Shown: in pieces, positions 42,449 to 54,586 of the stretch
Layout: every line of letters starts with the position of its first letter
How positions within the stretch are numbered: position 1 is the stretch's first letter
NCBI RefSeq assembly: GCF_014204865.1
Contig: NZ_JACHMG010000001.1
Location: 1,178,001-1,242,000, forward strand
Direction of reading: 5' to 3'
Length of the DNA: 64,000 nucleotides
Origin: Amycolatopsis jiangsuensis
GTDB lineage: Bacteria > Actinomycetota > Actinomycetes > Mycobacteriales > Pseudonocardiaceae
Made by a program: the position numbers and the translations under genes
The notes under the pieces: model-generated
Database searches by the model: none
The model's input: the letters and a program-made list of their open reading frames with translations, nothing else
Told to the model about the DNA's origin: nothing

Positions 42449-43309
42449 TCAGCTCGGCCGGTGGTGCGTGCGCTCGGCCCGGCCGGCCACGACCGCCTCC
42501 GCCACCGCCCCGGTCCGCTCCGCGGGCAGCTGCACCGCACCCTGTTCCGCGGTGATCGTGATGACGTTCGGAAAGATCCGCCGCACCAGGTCCGGACCAC
42601 CACTCGCGGTGTCGTCGTCCGCCGCGTCGTACAACGCCTCCACCGCGGTCCGCACCGCCGCTTCCTCGTCCGCATCCGGGTCGTACAGCTTCTTCAGCGC
42701 CGACTTCGCGAACAGCGAACCCGAACCGACCCCCGCGTAGCCCGCGTTCTCCTCGTACCGGCCACCCGCCGGGTCGTACGACACGATCCGGCCGGCGTGC
42801 TTCGCGTCCTCGGCCTCCAGGTCGTACCCCACGAACAGCGGCACCACGGCCAGCCCCGCCATCGCCATCTCCAGGTTGGCCTTCACCATCCCGGCCAGCT
42901 TGTTCGTCTTGCCGTCCAGCGACAGCGACACACCCTCGATCTTCTCGTAGTGCGCCAGCTCCACCGCGTACAACCGGACCATCTCCACGGCCAGCCCCGC
43001 CGTCCCGGCGATACCCACCGCCGAGTACTCGTCGGTGACGTGCACCTTCTCGATGTCCCGGCTCGCGATCAGGTTCCCCGACGTCGCCCGCCGGTCACCC
43101 GCGATCAGCACCCCACCGGCGAAGGTCAGCGCGACGATCGTGGTGCCGTGCGGTACGTCCAGACCCGCGTCAGCCGGCACCCGCCGCGCCGGCAGCAGAT
43201 CGGGTGCGGCCACCCGCAGGAAATCCGCGAACGACGACGAAGCCGGCGAGAAATAAGCCGACGGCAGGCCGGTCCCCGAAAAACCCGCCCCAGCGGAGGT
43301 GTTGTCCAT
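42449..43309 (-). CDS. prcB: 20S proteasome beta subunit (proteolytic)
   Basis: PrcB is the N-terminal-nucleophile protease of the proteasome core. The 286-residue precursor has a 55-residue propeptide ending in 'DVPHG'. Autocleavage there exposes Thr56 ('[20 protein letters not shown]'), the catalytic nucleophile; the Asp and Lys of the active site are in 'AGDRRAT' and 'RDIEKVHV'. The ATG at 43309 is chosen because longer in-frame starts would extend the propeptide without similarity. The gene follows pup by 138 bp in the same direction. Confidence 0.96.
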   Translation of the reverse strand: MDNTSAGAGFSGTGLPSAYFSPASSSFADFLRVAAPDLLPARRVPADAGLDVPHGTTIVALTFAGGVLIAGDRRATSGNLIASRDIEKVHVTDEYSAVGIAGTAGLAVEMVRLYAVELAHYEKIEGVSLSLDGKTNKLAGMVKANLEMAMAGLAVVPLFVGYDLEAEDAKHAGRIVSYDPAGGRYEENAGYAGVGSGSLFAKSALKKLYDPDADEEAAVRTAVEALYDAADDDTASGGPDLVRRIFPNVITITAEQGAVQLPAERTGAVAEAVVAGRAERTHHRPS

Positions 43310-43447
43310 ACGTGCTCTTGGTTCCCATCTCTCCCGTGTCCGGTGCCGGCCACGTCCGCCAGGACGCCCCCAGCACCGGGCTAGCCTGCCACCCCGTGCA
43401 CCCCGCGGCACCGGCCCCGCTCCGGGACCGGCACCACGGACGAACGG

Positions 43448-43642
43448 CTACTCGCCGCCCTTCTGCACGTAGGCGCGGACGAAGTCCTCGGCGTTCTCCT
43501 CCAGCACGTCGTCGATCTCGTCGAGGATCGTGTCCACATCCTCGCCGAGCTGCTCGCGCCGCTCCTGGCCCGCCGCTCCGGTCGCCTCGGACTCCTCGTC
43601 GGAGTCCCCACCACCGTGCTTCTCGATCTTCTCCTGCGCCAT
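43448..43642 (-). CDS. pup: Prokaryotic ubiquitin-like protein Pup
   Basis: A 64-residue, highly charged, intrinsically disordered protein that tags substrates. The C-terminal half has the Mpa-binding helix ('LGEDVDTILDEIDDVLEENA') and the end is 'YVQKGGE'. Because it already ends in GGE and not GGQ, it does not need deamidation before PafA can use it; Dop would act only in de-tagging. The ATG at 43642 is supported by GGGAGGCGAC. Located between dop and prcB. Confidence 0.97.
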   Translation of the reverse strand: MAQEKIEKHGGGDSDEESEATGAAGQERREQLGEDVDTILDEIDDVLEENAEDFVRAYVQKGGE

Positions 43643-43730
43643 GTCGCCTCCCGGTGTGGCCGTTGTCCCTAAGCCTACCGAGCGGGCCGGACAATCGGTG
43701 CCCACGCGCCCGCCACAATGCCGGTTTCGG

Positions 43731-45233
43731 CTAGTCCGAACCGGTGATCGCCTCGACCAGCTCCTCGGCCGTCGCCGAAGCGTCCAGCAACTTCCCGACG
43801 TGCGCCTTCGTCCCCCGCAGCGGCTCCAGCGTCGGAATCCGCACCAGCGACTCCCGGCCCACGTCGAAAATCACCGAATCCCACGACGCCGCCGCAATCG
43901 ACGTCGCGTACTTCTCCAGCGCCCGGCCCCGGAAGTACGCCCGGGTGTCCGACGGCGGCGTGGTCACCGCCGCCCGCACCTCGTCTTCGGTGACCAGCCG
44001 CTTCATCGAACCCCGGGTGACCAGCCGGTTGTACAGCCCCTTCGCCAGCCGCACATCCGAATACTGCAGATCCACCAGCCGCAACCGCGGCGCACCCCAG
44101 GCCAGCTGATCCCGCTCCCGGTACCCCTCCAGCAGCCGCAGCTTCGCCGGCCAGTCCAGCCGATCCGCACACTCCGCCGGGTCCCGCGCCAGCGCGTCCA
44201 GCACCTCACCCCAGACCCGCAGCACCTCCTTCGACGACTCGTCCGCGCCGGTGCGCTCCAGATTCGCCGCCGCCACCTCGTGATAGGCGAACTGCAGGTC
44301 CAAACCGGTGAACTTCTTCCCGTTCGCCAGCTCGACCTTCGTCTTCAACGTCGGATCGTGGCTGATCCGGTGCACCGCACGCACCGGCTCCTCCAGCTTC
44401 AGATCGTCGAACCGCACACCCGCCTCGATCAGGTCCAGCACCAGCGCCGTCGTCCCGACCTTCAGATACGTCGAGTACTCCGCCAGGTTCGCGTCCCCGA
44501 CGATCACGTGCAGCCGCCGGTACTTGTCCGCGTCCGCGTGCGGCTCGTCGCGCGTGTTGATGATCCCGCGCTTGAGCGTCGTCTCCAGCCCGACCTCGAC
44601 CTCGATGTAGTCCGCGCGCTGCGAGAGCTGGAAACCCGCCTCCTCGCTCTGCTGCCCGATCCCCACCCGGCCGGACCCGCACACCACCTGACGCGACGCG
44701 AAGAACGGCGTGAGCCCCCCGATCACCGCGGTGAACGGCGTCGACCGCGCCATCAGGTAGTTCTCGTGCGTGCCGTAACTGGCACCCTTGCCGTCCACGT
44801 TGTTCTTGTACAGCTGCAACGGCGCCTGCCCCGGCACGGTGGCCGCCTTCAGCGCGGCCTCCTCCATCACCCGCTCGCCGGCCTTGTCCCAGATCACCGC
44901 GTCCCGCGCGTTCGTGACCTCCGGCGCCGAGTACTCCGGATGCGCGTGATCCACGTACAGCCGGGCACCGTTGGTGAGGATGACGTTCGCCGCCCCCAGA
45001 TCCTCCACGTCCGGATCGTTGCCCGGCCCGCCCGGACCGGTCAGGTCGAACCCGCGCGCGTCGCGCAGCGGCGACTCCACCTCGTAGTCCCAGCGCGCCC
45101 GGCGCGCCCGGGGGATGTCCGCCGCCGCCGCGTAGGCCAGCACCACCTGGGTCGAGGTGAGCACCGGATTCGCCGTGGCGTCCCCAGGCACGGAGATGCC
45201 GTACTCGACTTCGGTTCCCATGATCCGCCGCAT
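43731..45233 (-). CDS. dop: Deamidase/depupylase Dop
   Basis: Dop is a PafA homologue that removes Pup from substrates (and deamidates GGQ-type Pup). The 500-residue protein has '[12 protein letters not shown]', the Dop-specific loop '[17 protein letters not shown]', the catalytic Asp95 in '[14 protein letters not shown]' and the ATP site '[20 protein letters not shown]'. TAGGGT on the coding strand (plus 45241-45246) ends seven bases before the ATG at 45233, suggesting a leaderless message. First gene of the dop-pup-prcB-prcA run. Confidence 0.96.
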   Translation of the reverse strand: MRRIMGTEVEYGISVPGDATANPVLTSTQVVLAYAAAADIPRARRARWDYEVESPLRDARGFDLTGPGGPGNDPDVEDLGAANVILTNGARLYVDHAHPEYSAPEVTNARDAVIWDKAGERVMEEAALKAATVPGQAPLQLYKNNVDGKGASYGTHENYLMARSTPFTAVIGGLTPFFASRQVVCGSGRVGIGQQSEEAGFQLSQRADYIEVEVGLETTLKRGIINTRDEPHADADKYRRLHVIVGDANLAEYSTYLKVGTTALVLDLIEAGVRFDDLKLEEPVRAVHRISHDPTLKTKVELANGKKFTGLDLQFAYHEVAAANLERTGADESSKEVLRVWGEVLDALARDPAECADRLDWPAKLRLLEGYRERDQLAWGAPRLRLVDLQYSDVRLAKGLYNRLVTRGSMKRLVTEDEVRAAVTTPPSDTRAYFRGRALEKYATSIAAASWDSVIFDVGRESLVRIPTLEPLRGTKAHVGKLLDASATAEELVEAITGSD

Positions 45234-45274
45234 ACCCACCACCCTACGGGTTCACCGCGTGCGACGATGCCCCC

Positions 45275-45787
45275 ATGCCAGGCAGTGACGAACTCGTCGC
45301 CCGCTATGACCGCGACGGCCACGACATCGGCGCGGCACCACGTTCCCGCGTGCGCACCGAGGGACTCTGGCACGCGGCCGGCGTCGTACTGGTCCGATCG
45401 GGCGACGGCCGGTCGGTCTACGTTCACCTGCGCACCGCCGGCAAGGACATCTTCCCGTCCACCTGGGACTGCTGGGCGGGCGGCGTCGTCGCGGCCGGCG
45501 AGACACCGGCCGCCTGCGCCCGCCGTGAGCTCGCCGAGGAACTGGGCGTCCACGGAGTGGAACCCACCCCACTGTTCACCCAGATCTACGACGAAGGCAG
45601 CGTGCACTGCCACAACTTCGCCTTCGAAGTCCACTGGGACGGACCGATCCGGCACCAGCCCGAAGAAATCGCCGAAGGCCGCTGGATGCCCCTCGACCAG
45701 CTACGCGCCTGGGTCGAGGATCCGGCCAGCCCCTTCATCCCGGACGGCCGCGCCGGCATCCGGGAATGGTTCCGCCGCTACGGCTGA
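45275..45787 (+). CDS. Nudix hydrolase (IDI/YfcD-like)
   Basis: A 170-residue Nudix protein with a complete Nudix box 'GETPAACARRELAEELGV' preceded by Gly-Gly-Val-Val. The surrounding 'HAAGVVLVRSGDGRSVYVHL' and 'STWDCWAGGVV' resemble isopentenyl-diphosphate isomerase-like Nudix enzymes such as YfcD, which hydrolyse nucleoside or isoprenoid diphosphates. Substrate unknown. It is divergent from dop and overlaps the 3' end of the lipoprotein gene by 10 bp. Confidence 0.88.
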   Translation: MPGSDELVARYDRDGHDIGAAPRSRVRTEGLWHAAGVVLVRSGDGRSVYVHLRTAGKDIFPSTWDCWAGGVVAAGETPAACARRELAEELGVHGVEPTPLFTQIYDEGSVHCHNFAFEVHWDGPIRHQPEEIAEGRWMPLDQLRAWVEDPASPFIPDGRAGIREWFRRYG

Positions 45788-46392
45788 ACCGCGGCCAGCT
45801 TCGCCGCGAGCTTCGGCAGCAACCGCTTCGCCGCGTCCTGCGCCCGCTCCGGCGTACTCGCCGCCACGCTCAACGCGGAGACCACGTTCCCGTTGGCCAG
45901 CAACACCGAACAGGTCGCATCCGCACACCACACCCGCTGCTCGGCGACCCCCGGCGCAGTCGGCAGCGCAACCACCTCACCGGCACAGTCCGCGGCCGAA
46001 ACCACGTCCGCGCCGCGGCGATCCGCGTACGCGGTCACCTCGTGGGTCAGCACCGAACCGCTCGGATACCGCCAGCTCGCCGAGCGCCGCTCCCCGGCCG
46101 CGAGCCCGCTCAGGCACCCGGACGCCTGCCCGGCGCCCGGGGTCACGCCCTCCTCGGCAACGTCCTCATCGGACAGCAGGGCCGGCCGCGGATCGACCGC
46201 GGCTCGCGAAGGCGACGGGGGCACGGAAACCGGCGCGGGTGCCGGAGGCTGCACGGGGGCACTCGTCTCCGGGGAGGGCGAGGGATCGTCGTAGTAGGTC
46301 TCGAGATCGTTCGGCCGGTTCCCGCATCCGGCCAGATTCAGCGCCCCCAGCCCGACGAGGACGGCGACCGCCGGCACCTGCCGATGACGCAC
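45778..46392 (-). CDS. Putative lipoprotein
   Basis: A 204-residue exported protein with a signal peptide and lipobox 'LNLAGC' (Cys at about residue 23), so it is lipidated and anchored to the membrane outer face. A Pro/Ser-rich linker (about 35-70) leads to a small globular domain with four Cys. No known family. The GTG at 46392 is chosen because GGAGGGG lies six bases upstream; longer in-frame starts spoil the signal peptide. It converges on the Nudix gene. Confidence 0.7.
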   Translation of the reverse strand: MRHRQVPAVAVLVGLGALNLAGCGNRPNDLETYYDDPSPSPETSAPVQPPAPAPVSVPPSPSRAAVDPRPALLSDEDVAEEGVTPGAGQASGCLSGLAAGERRSASWRYPSGSVLTHEVTAYADRRGADVVSAADCAGEVVALPTAPGVAEQRVWCADATCSVLLANGNVVSALSVAASTPERAQDAAKRLLPKLAAKLAAVQP

Positions 46393-46466
46393 CTGCCACC
46401 CCTCCGCACACTCCCGCGGCCGGGCCGCCCCCGGGCCCGCGATGCGGCCGAGAGTAGTGCAGCCGC

Positions 46467-47384
46467 TCAGTTCCACCGGAGGTGGGATCGCTGCGCCCAG
46501 TACTCCGCCGGATCCTGCGCCACCTCGCCGAGCCCGGCCACCACGGCACGCGGCACCCGCGTCCCGGCCAGGTTCGCCGCCAGCTGAGTGGGACTCGACG
46601 GCCCGAGCACCGCGACGGAAGCCCAGTCCTGCGCGAGCACCGCGGCGACTGCGATCGCATCCGGGCCGACACCGTGCTCCGCGGCCAGCCGCCGCACCGG
46701 CTCCGGCGCCTCCACCGCGAGCCGACCGTTCGCCAGCGTTTCCTTGACCAGGACGCGTTTTCCCGCCTCATGCGCCTCGGCGAGCGCCGGCCCGACGGAC
46801 GGCTCGAGCACGTTCCACGTGGACTGCACCGAGGAGAAGACCGGCTGTCCGGCCACTTCCAGCTCGAACGCCCTCCGCACCGCGTCCGCTTGCGCCGGGC
46901 CGGAAGTCGAGAACCCGACCTCGATCCCGTCGGCGGACAGTCCGGCCAGCGCGTCGAGCAACGGCGGATCAGTGAAAAGTGGACTGTCCACAGTGAGCGA
47001 ATGCACCTGGTACAGGTGGACCTGCGCACCGAGGAGTTCGCGCGTCCGCGCCCACTGTTCCCGGAAGCGCGCCAGGCTGTGTTCTTTCACCTCGTGCACG
47101 TCGGCATCGAGCCGCCACTGCCCGACGTACCGATAACCCCATTTGCTCGACACCGTGAGGTCTCGATGACCACGTTCCCGGAGCCAGTCACCGAGAAACT
47201 CCTCGGACCGGCCGTAAGAACGCGCGACGTCCACCCAGCGCACCCCGGCCGCGTACGCGTCGTCGAGCACCGCATGGGTCGCCGCCCGCATCGCCGGAAC
47301 GTCCCGGTCCGCCGGCAGCTCCCGCCCCAGATTCACGTACGCCGGACGGCCGAGCGCGGCGAGCCCCACCGCAATGCGCTGCAT
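46467..47384 (-). CDS. Aldo/keto reductase
   Basis: A 305-residue TIM-barrel oxidoreductase using NADPH. The catalytic tetrad is visible: Asp in 'VRWVDVARSYGRSEEF', Tyr in the same block, Lys in 'VSSKWGYRY' and His in 'LYQVHSLTV'. AGGGAGAAGCG precedes the ATG. A perfect GTATA-N6-TATAC inverted repeat lies 62 bp upstream and is matched by one over the promoter of the next upstream gene. Regulation by that small protein is therefore likely. Substrate unknown. Confidence 0.88.
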   Translation of the reverse strand: MQRIAVGLAALGRPAYVNLGRELPADRDVPAMRAATHAVLDDAYAAGVRWVDVARSYGRSEEFLGDWLRERGHRDLTVSSKWGYRYVGQWRLDADVHEVKEHSLARFREQWARTRELLGAQVHLYQVHSLTVDSPLFTDPPLLDALAGLSADGIEVGFSTSGPAQADAVRRAFELEVAGQPVFSSVQSTWNVLEPSVGPALAEAHEAGKRVLVKETLANGRLAVEAPEPVRRLAAEHGVGPDAIAVAAVLAQDWASVAVLGPSSPTQLAANLAGTRVPRAVVAGLGEVAQDPAEYWAQRSHLRWN

Positions 47385-47446
47385 CGCTTCTCCCTGTCGG
47401 TGCTTGCTTTTTGGTGATTGGGGGATCTTTCCACCCGCCCCCAGCC

Positions 47447-47462
47447 GTATAGGTTGTTATAC
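47447..47462. promoter_or_regulatory. Operator copy 1 (GTATA-N6-TATAC) upstream of the aldo/keto reductase gene
   Basis: GTATAGGTTGTTATAC, a perfect 5-bp inverted repeat with a 6-bp centre. On the coding strand its TATAC overlaps a plausible -10 region for the reductase gene. The spacing and arms are identical to copy 2 at 47804-47819. Its right end covers the stop of the small putative regulator gene. Confidence 0.7.
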
Positions 47463-47795
47463 ACTTTGGTGATGCCGGAGGATGGCGAGCCATTGGCCGG
47501 AGTTCTGTGCCTGGCGATGCAGTTTCTCGAGGCGGGCGGCCGGGGCGCGGACGTAGCCTTTGCCGAAGACCGGGGCGATCTGCCGGAGACTCGCGCCCTC
47601 TTCGCGAGCGGCGAGCAGGGCCCAGTCGGAGGCGTCGGCGCACGCGGCGGAGGCGCGGCGGAGTTCGCCGAGCAGGTCGATCAGGTCGGGTGCCCCGAGC
47701 TCTCCCGCGCGGACGGCGGCGGCCGTGGTTTCCAGCCAGGCGAGAATGTCGGCCTCGGTGACCGGCGGTCGTGGCCGGGTGTCGTCAGTACTCAC
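47457..47795 (-). CDS. Small putative HTH regulator of unknown family
   Basis: A 112-residue, largely helical protein with a helix-turn-helix-like stretch near the C terminus ('GASLRQIAPVFGKGYVRAPA'). No family recognised. The GTG at 47795 is preceded seven bases upstream by TATACT, a good -10 element, so the gene is probably leaderless. That -10 lies inside a GTATA-N6-TATAC inverted repeat, which implies autorepression if the protein binds it. The same repeat precedes the downstream aldo/keto reductase. That paired arrangement is the main argument for a regulatory role. Confidence 0.6.
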   Translation of the reverse strand: MSTDDTRPRPPVTEADILAWLETTAAAVRAGELGAPDLIDLLGELRRASAACADASDWALLAAREEGASLRQIAPVFGKGYVRAPAARLEKLHRQAQNSGQWLAILRHHQSV

Positions 47796-47803
47796 GAGCC
47801 GCA

Positions 47804-47819
47804 GTATAGAGCGTTATAC
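47804..47819. promoter_or_regulatory. Operator copy 2 (GTATA-N6-TATAC) over the promoter of the small putative regulator
   Basis: GTATAGAGCGTTATAC, with the same arms and spacer length as copy 1. It lies 9-24 bp before the GTG start and contains the -10 element TATACT on the coding strand. Confidence 0.7.
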
Positions 47820-47902
47820 GCTCGATGCCCGGTAACCGGCCACTCCCCCCCGGCGTGGCCGTCACCCAGCGAAGTCCTTGAGTGACTTACCTCACAGAAG
47901 CG

Positions 47903-47942
47903 CCTCGAGGGCCCGCCGGCCGCTGCCGACGAGCCCTCGAGG
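47903..47942. terminator. Terminator hairpin after mpa
   Basis: CCTCGAGGGC (47903-47912) pairs perfectly with GCCCTCGAGG (47933-47942), just past the mpa stop in its direction of transcription. Confidence 0.7.
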
Positions 47943-47950
47943 AAACGCGT

Positions 47951-49753
47951 TTACAGGTACTGACCGGTGTTCGTGGCGGTGTCGATCGCCCGCCCCGACT
48001 CCTGGTTCTTGCCGGTGACGAGCGTGCGGATGTATACGATCCGCTCACCCTTCTTGCCGGAGATCCGGGCCCAGTCGTCCGGGTTGGTGGTGTTGGGCAG
48101 GTCCTCGTTCTCCGCGAACTCGTCCACGATCGCGTCCAGCAGGTGCTGCACGCGCAGACCGGGCTGCCCGGTCTCCAGCACCGACTTGATCGCGGACTTC
48201 TTCGCCCGGTCCACGATGTTCTGGATCATCGCGCCCGAGTTGAAATCGCGGAAATACAGGACTTCCTTGTCCCCGTTGGCATAGGTGACCTCGAGGAACC
48301 GGTTCTCGTCGCTCTCCTCGTACATCCGCTCGACGGTGTGCTGGATCATCGCGTCGAACGTGGCCTTCTGGTCCCCGCCGAACTCGGTGAGGTCGTCACC
48401 GTGGATCGGCAGGCCTTCGGCCAGGTACTTGGAGAAGATGTCCTTCGCGCCCTCCGCGTCCGGCCGCTCGATCTTGATCTTCACGTCCAGCCGGCCCGGG
48501 CGCAGGATCGCCGGGTCGATCATGTCCTCCCGGTTGGAGGCGCCGATGACGATGACGTTCTCCAGGCCCTCGACACCGTCGATCTCCGAGAGCAGCTGCG
48601 GCACGATCGTGGTCTCCACGTCGGAGGACACGCCCGAACCACGCGTGCGGAAGATCGAGTCCATCTCGTCGAAGAACACGATCACCGGAGTGCCCTCGGA
48701 GGCCTTCTCCCGTGCCCGCTGGAAGATCAGCCGGATCGACCGCTCGGTCTCACCGACGAACTTGTTCAGCAGCTCCGGACCCTTGATGTTGAGGAAGTAG
48801 GACTTCCCGTCCTCGTTCTGCCCACGGGCCCCGGCGACCTTCTTGGCCAGCGAGTTCGCCACCGCCTTGGCGATGAGCGTCTTCCCGCAGCCCGGCGGGC
48901 CGTAGAGCAGCACGCCCTTGGGCGGGCGCAGCTGGTACTCCTGGTACAGCTCCGCGTGCAGGAACGGCAGCTCCACCGCGTCGCGGATCTGCTCGATCTG
49001 CCGGGACAGGCCACCGATGTCCTCGTAGCGGACGTCCGGCACCTCCTCCAGCACGAGGTCCTCGACCTCGGCCTTCGGCACCCGCTCGTAGGCGTAGCCC
49101 GCCTTGGAGTCCACGAGCAGGGAGTCCCCGGGTTTCAGGGCCTGCTCGGCGAGTGGGTCGGCCAGCAGCACCACCCGCTCCTCGTCGGCGTGCCCCACCA
49201 CGAGCGCGCGTGGACTGCCGTCCTCGACGTCCGGGGTGAGCACCTCACGCAGAGCACACACCTCGCCGGTGCGCTCGAAATCCCCGCCCTCGACGACGGT
49301 GAGCGCCTCGTTGAGTCGCAACGCCTGGCCACGGCGCAGCGACGAGAGCTCCACGGCCGGCGACACCGAAACCCGCATCTTGCGGCCCGCGGTGTAGACG
49401 TCCACCGTGTTGTCCTCGTACGAGGCGACGAACACCCCGTAGCCGCTCGGCGGCTGCGCCAGCCGGTCGACCTCCTCACGCAGGGCCAGCAGCTGGCCAC
49501 GGGCCTCACGCAGGGTTTCTACCAGTTTGGTGTTGCGTTCGGTGAGCTGATTCACCCGCTCCGTCGCCTCGGCGAGGCGTTGTTCGAGTACTCGGTTCTG
49601 GCGCGGTGAATCGGTGAGCCTGCGGCGCAGCAGCGCCACTTCTTCCTCGAGAAAACGGATCTGGCGGGCCTGCTCGTCGCTCGCCTGCCCAGCTCCGCTC
49701 GTTGCTGAAGGGTCGGCCTCCTCGCGCCGACCTCCGGGAAGGTCATGGTGCAT
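47951..49753 (-). CDS. mpa: Proteasome-associated AAA ATPase Mpa/ARC
   Basis: Mpa (ARC) is the hexameric ring that binds Pup, unfolds tagged proteins and feeds them into the 20S core. Counted from the ATG at 49753, the 600-residue protein has an N-terminal coiled coil (about residues 25-75) that recruits Pup and two OB-like subdomains. The AAA module carries Walker A 'GPPGCGKT', Walker B '[10 protein letters not shown]' and '[11 protein letters not shown]'. The C terminus 'GQYL' is the motif that docks into pockets between PrcA subunits. GAGGAGGTG seven bases upstream fixes the start. Confidence 0.97.
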   Translation of the reverse strand: MHHDLPGGRREEADPSATSGAGQASDEQARQIRFLEEEVALLRRRLTDSPRQNRVLEQRLAEATERVNQLTERNTKLVETLREARGQLLALREEVDRLAQPPSGYGVFVASYEDNTVDVYTAGRKMRVSVSPAVELSSLRRGQALRLNEALTVVEGGDFERTGEVCALREVLTPDVEDGSPRALVVGHADEERVVLLADPLAEQALKPGDSLLVDSKAGYAYERVPKAEVEDLVLEEVPDVRYEDIGGLSRQIEQIRDAVELPFLHAELYQEYQLRPPKGVLLYGPPGCGKTLIAKAVANSLAKKVAGARGQNEDGKSYFLNIKGPELLNKFVGETERSIRLIFQRAREKASEGTPVIVFFDEMDSIFRTRGSGVSSDVETTIVPQLLSEIDGVEGLENVIVIGASNREDMIDPAILRPGRLDVKIKIERPDAEGAKDIFSKYLAEGLPIHGDDLTEFGGDQKATFDAMIQHTVERMYEESDENRFLEVTYANGDKEVLYFRDFNSGAMIQNIVDRAKKSAIKSVLETGQPGLRVQHLLDAIVDEFAENEDLPNTTNPDDWARISGKKGERIVYIRTLVTGKNQESGRAIDTATNTGQYL

Positions 49754-50125
49754 CGGGCACCTCCTCGGAGTGCTTTTCATTCCACGGTACCGGCGATCAC
49801 CGACAAGAAAAGGCCTTTCCGCATCACAAGATCGGCGCGTCGCTTTTTTCCCGCCCGCCCAGCACGGCGGCGACCACGGCGCAAGCGTCCGTTTCGGTAC
49901 CCCACAGCGGGTGACCGTCACGGCGTGTTCCGCCGCACTGCTCGGGCATCAGCCGAATACCCCGGCGTCACCACGGCGAACCTCCCGCGGATCCGGTCCG
50001 GAATCCGGGCGAAACAGACAGCGTCCGGACTGGCCGTGCCGGTACCGGCAGTGCTGGCTAGCATCCGTCGTGACCACCACCACGGTGGCCGGGGACGACG
50101 ATGACGAAAAGCAGGGGGCAGCGAG
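49754..50125. other. Intergenic region upstream of mpa
   Basis: About 370 bp between the divergent mpa and the gene at 50126. It is less GC-rich near mpa (GACAAGAAAAGGCCTTTCCG at about 49802-49821), which is likely promoter DNA. TAGCAT near 50059 is a possible -10 for the rightward gene. No coding potential is convincing. Confidence 0.45.
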
Positions 50126-51052
50126 ATGACCTACCCGCCGCAGCAGCCCGGGGGCTGGAACCCAGGTGGGCCGCAGCAGCCGAATCCCTACGGGCAGCAG
50201 CCCGCGCCGGGACAGGGACAGCCCGGCGGGCAGCCGCAGCCCGGCGGCTGGAACCAGCCGCAGCAGCCCGGGTGGAACCAGGGCGGTCCGCAGCCCGGTG
50301 GGTGGGACCAGAGCGGGCAGCAGCCCGGTGGGTGGAACCAGGGCGCGCCGCAGCCGGGTGGCTGGGAGCAGGGCGGACAGCAGGGATGGAACCAGGGCGG
50401 GCAGCCCCAGCCGGGCGGCTGGGACCCGAACAACCCCGGACAGCCGGGACAGCCCGGGCAGCCCGGCGGTGGGCCCGGCTTCGGCGGATTCGGCCAGGAA
50501 CCGCCGAAGAAGAAAAAGACCGGCCTCATCGTCGGGGTCGCGATCGGAGCCGTGGTGGTGATCGGGGCCGCGGTCGGGCTCGTGATCGGCCTGTCCGGTG
50601 ACGACGACCCGCAGCAGGACAACACCGCCGCCGCGCCGCCGTCGTCGTCCGCGCCGGCTTCCTCGAGCGTGCCGCGGTTCACCGAACCCAGCGGCGGGGC
50701 GTCCAGCGCGCCGCCGTCGGCAGGCACGGGCACCGGCGACGGCGAGGCCGCCCCGGGCGGGAAGTCGTCGTCCGGCGAGCTGTTCACCGCGGCGGCCCAG
50801 GCGTACAACGACTCCGACGGCGACAGCATCTTCTCGATGCTCTGCACCGAGCTCACCAAGGGGCAGAAGCCCTCGGACGGCAACCTGCCCTCCGGGATCC
50901 ACTTCGAACTCACCGGCAGCCCGCAGGAAAGCGGTGACCAGGCCACCGTCCGATACCACGTGACCCAGGCGAGCAACATCGCCGACGGCACGATGACCGG
51001 CTACCGGCGAGGTGGCTCCTGGTGTCTCGGGAAGGTCGTCGCGGACCACTAG
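50126..51052 (+). CDS. Membrane protein with Gly/Pro/Gln/Trp-rich repeats and an extracytoplasmic domain
   Basis: A 308-residue protein. Residues 1-125 consist of irregular repeats of the PQPGGWNQGG type. A basic patch (KKKK) and a membrane helix (about residues 131-155) come next, then a Ser/Pro-rich linker and an extracytoplasmic domain of about 95 residues. That domain ends 'GGSWCLGKVVADH'. The layout copies the DUF4333 protein at 26468, but the outer domain differs. No function assigned. GGGGGCAGCGAG supports the ATG. Its stop overlaps the next start by one base. Confidence 0.75.
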   Translation: MTYPPQQPGGWNPGGPQQPNPYGQQPAPGQGQPGGQPQPGGWNQPQQPGWNQGGPQPGGWDQSGQQPGGWNQGAPQPGGWEQGGQQGWNQGGQPQPGGWDPNNPGQPGQPGQPGGGPGFGGFGQEPPKKKKTGLIVGVAIGAVVVIGAAVGLVIGLSGDDDPQQDNTAAAPPSSSAPASSSVPRFTEPSGGASSAPPSAGTGTGDGEAAPGGKSSSGELFTAAAQAYNDSDGDSIFSMLCTELTKGQKPSDGNLPSGIHFELTGSPQESGDQATVRYHVTQASNIADGTMTGYRRGGSWCLGKVVADH

Positions 51053-51504
51053 TGAACCGCGGGCTCGTCGCGGCACTCGTCGTTCTCGCCGCGCTCGTGG
51101 CAGGCGGATTCCTCGGCCTGCTCCTCGTCGCTCTTCCCGGGTCCGGGCCACCGGCCACCCCGGCACCACCGCCTCCGGCGCCCCGGACGACCCCGTCGTC
51201 GCAGGCCCCGGAGGCGGACCGCGTGGCGACCACTGTGGTGGCGAACGCTCTCGTGCACGCCATGTCGGCCGCCGACACCACGGAGTTCGGCGCCCTCGCC
51301 TGCCGTCCGCAGACCGCGGAAGCGCTCGCGCGTCTGCAGAGCCGGTGGGATGCCACCGGACCGATGCGGGTCACGCTCGCCGCACCGCCGCTGGTGTCCG
51401 GCGACGAAGCCACGGCGACCGTCCACGTGGAAGCCGAGGGAGGACACAAGGACACCGCGTTCCCGCTACGCCGCGAAAACGGCCGGTGGTGCCTCGCGGA
51501 TTAG
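51052..51504 (+). CDS. Small membrane-anchored protein, partner of the preceding gene
   Basis: A 150-residue protein with an N-terminal membrane helix (about residues 4-24), a Pro/Ser/Thr linker and an outer domain. Its last residues 'ENGRWCLAD' echo the end of the preceding protein ('GGSWCLGK'), so both outer domains may be of the same NTF2-like type. The GTG shares its first base with the upstream TAG stop (TAGTG), showing translational coupling. Function unknown. Confidence 0.7.
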   Translation: MNRGLVAALVVLAALVAGGFLGLLLVALPGSGPPATPAPPPPAPRTTPSSQAPEADRVATTVVANALVHAMSAADTTEFGALACRPQTAEALARLQSRWDATGPMRVTLAAPPLVSGDEATATVHVEAEGGHKDTAFPLRRENGRWCLAD

Positions 51505-51571
51505 GCCTCCGTCGAAAGTGGACCATGCGCAGATCCAGACGGGAGCAGCCACACCGGCGCAGCCGTCGGCC

Positions 51572-51907
51572 GGCTGGCGCATACCCGACGAAGCGCATCC
51601 CCCTCAGCTGACCTACCTGGCTTGGCCGGCAAGCAGCAGCACGACCGGGACGGGCTCGTGGCGCGCCGGATCCTGGAACGCGAGCAGCTGCCCCAGATCC
51701 AGGCGACCGTCACCGGCGAAGGACGCGGGATCGAGGTCGACCGGCAGGGCGCTCTGCTGGCGACCGAGAGCTGCTGAGACAACGACAACCGCAATCCCCC
51801 GGGCAGTCCACAGCGAGAAGTTCCTGCCAAGCTACGTGAACTACTACGTGTCCCACGGCGCGATCGGCATTCACTGCGCGACCCAGCAGCTTCCCCGGTC
51901 GGACTGA
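51572..51907 (+). pseudogene. Agmatine deiminase remnant with internal deletions
   Basis: Three pieces in order match agmatine deiminase (converts agmatine to N-carbamoylputrescine). The N-terminal piece is 'GWRIPDEA...LTYLAWPAS' from 51572. A middle piece in another frame is 'HDRDGLVARRILE' to 'GIEVDRQGALLATESC'; it runs into an in-frame TGA (51776-51778) followed by 'DNDNRNP'. The C-terminal piece is 'FLPSYVNYYVSHGAI', again in a different frame. The family is about 340 residues long; here only about 110 codons remain, so large internal deletions have occurred. The neighbouring genes give no sign of a polyamine operon. Confidence 0.75.
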
Positions 51908-51964
51908 CCGCGGCTGTAGTGACTCCGGTCGTACCCACCGCCCGCGGCGGAAAGCCGGATCCGG

Positions 51965-54586
<2,622 letters not shown>

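Noticed and set aside
49949..51169. Long minus-strand frame over the Gly/Pro/Gln-rich gene
   Set aside because: It is the antisense shadow of a repetitive gene; the plus-strand reading has a start signal, membrane helix and coupled downstream gene.
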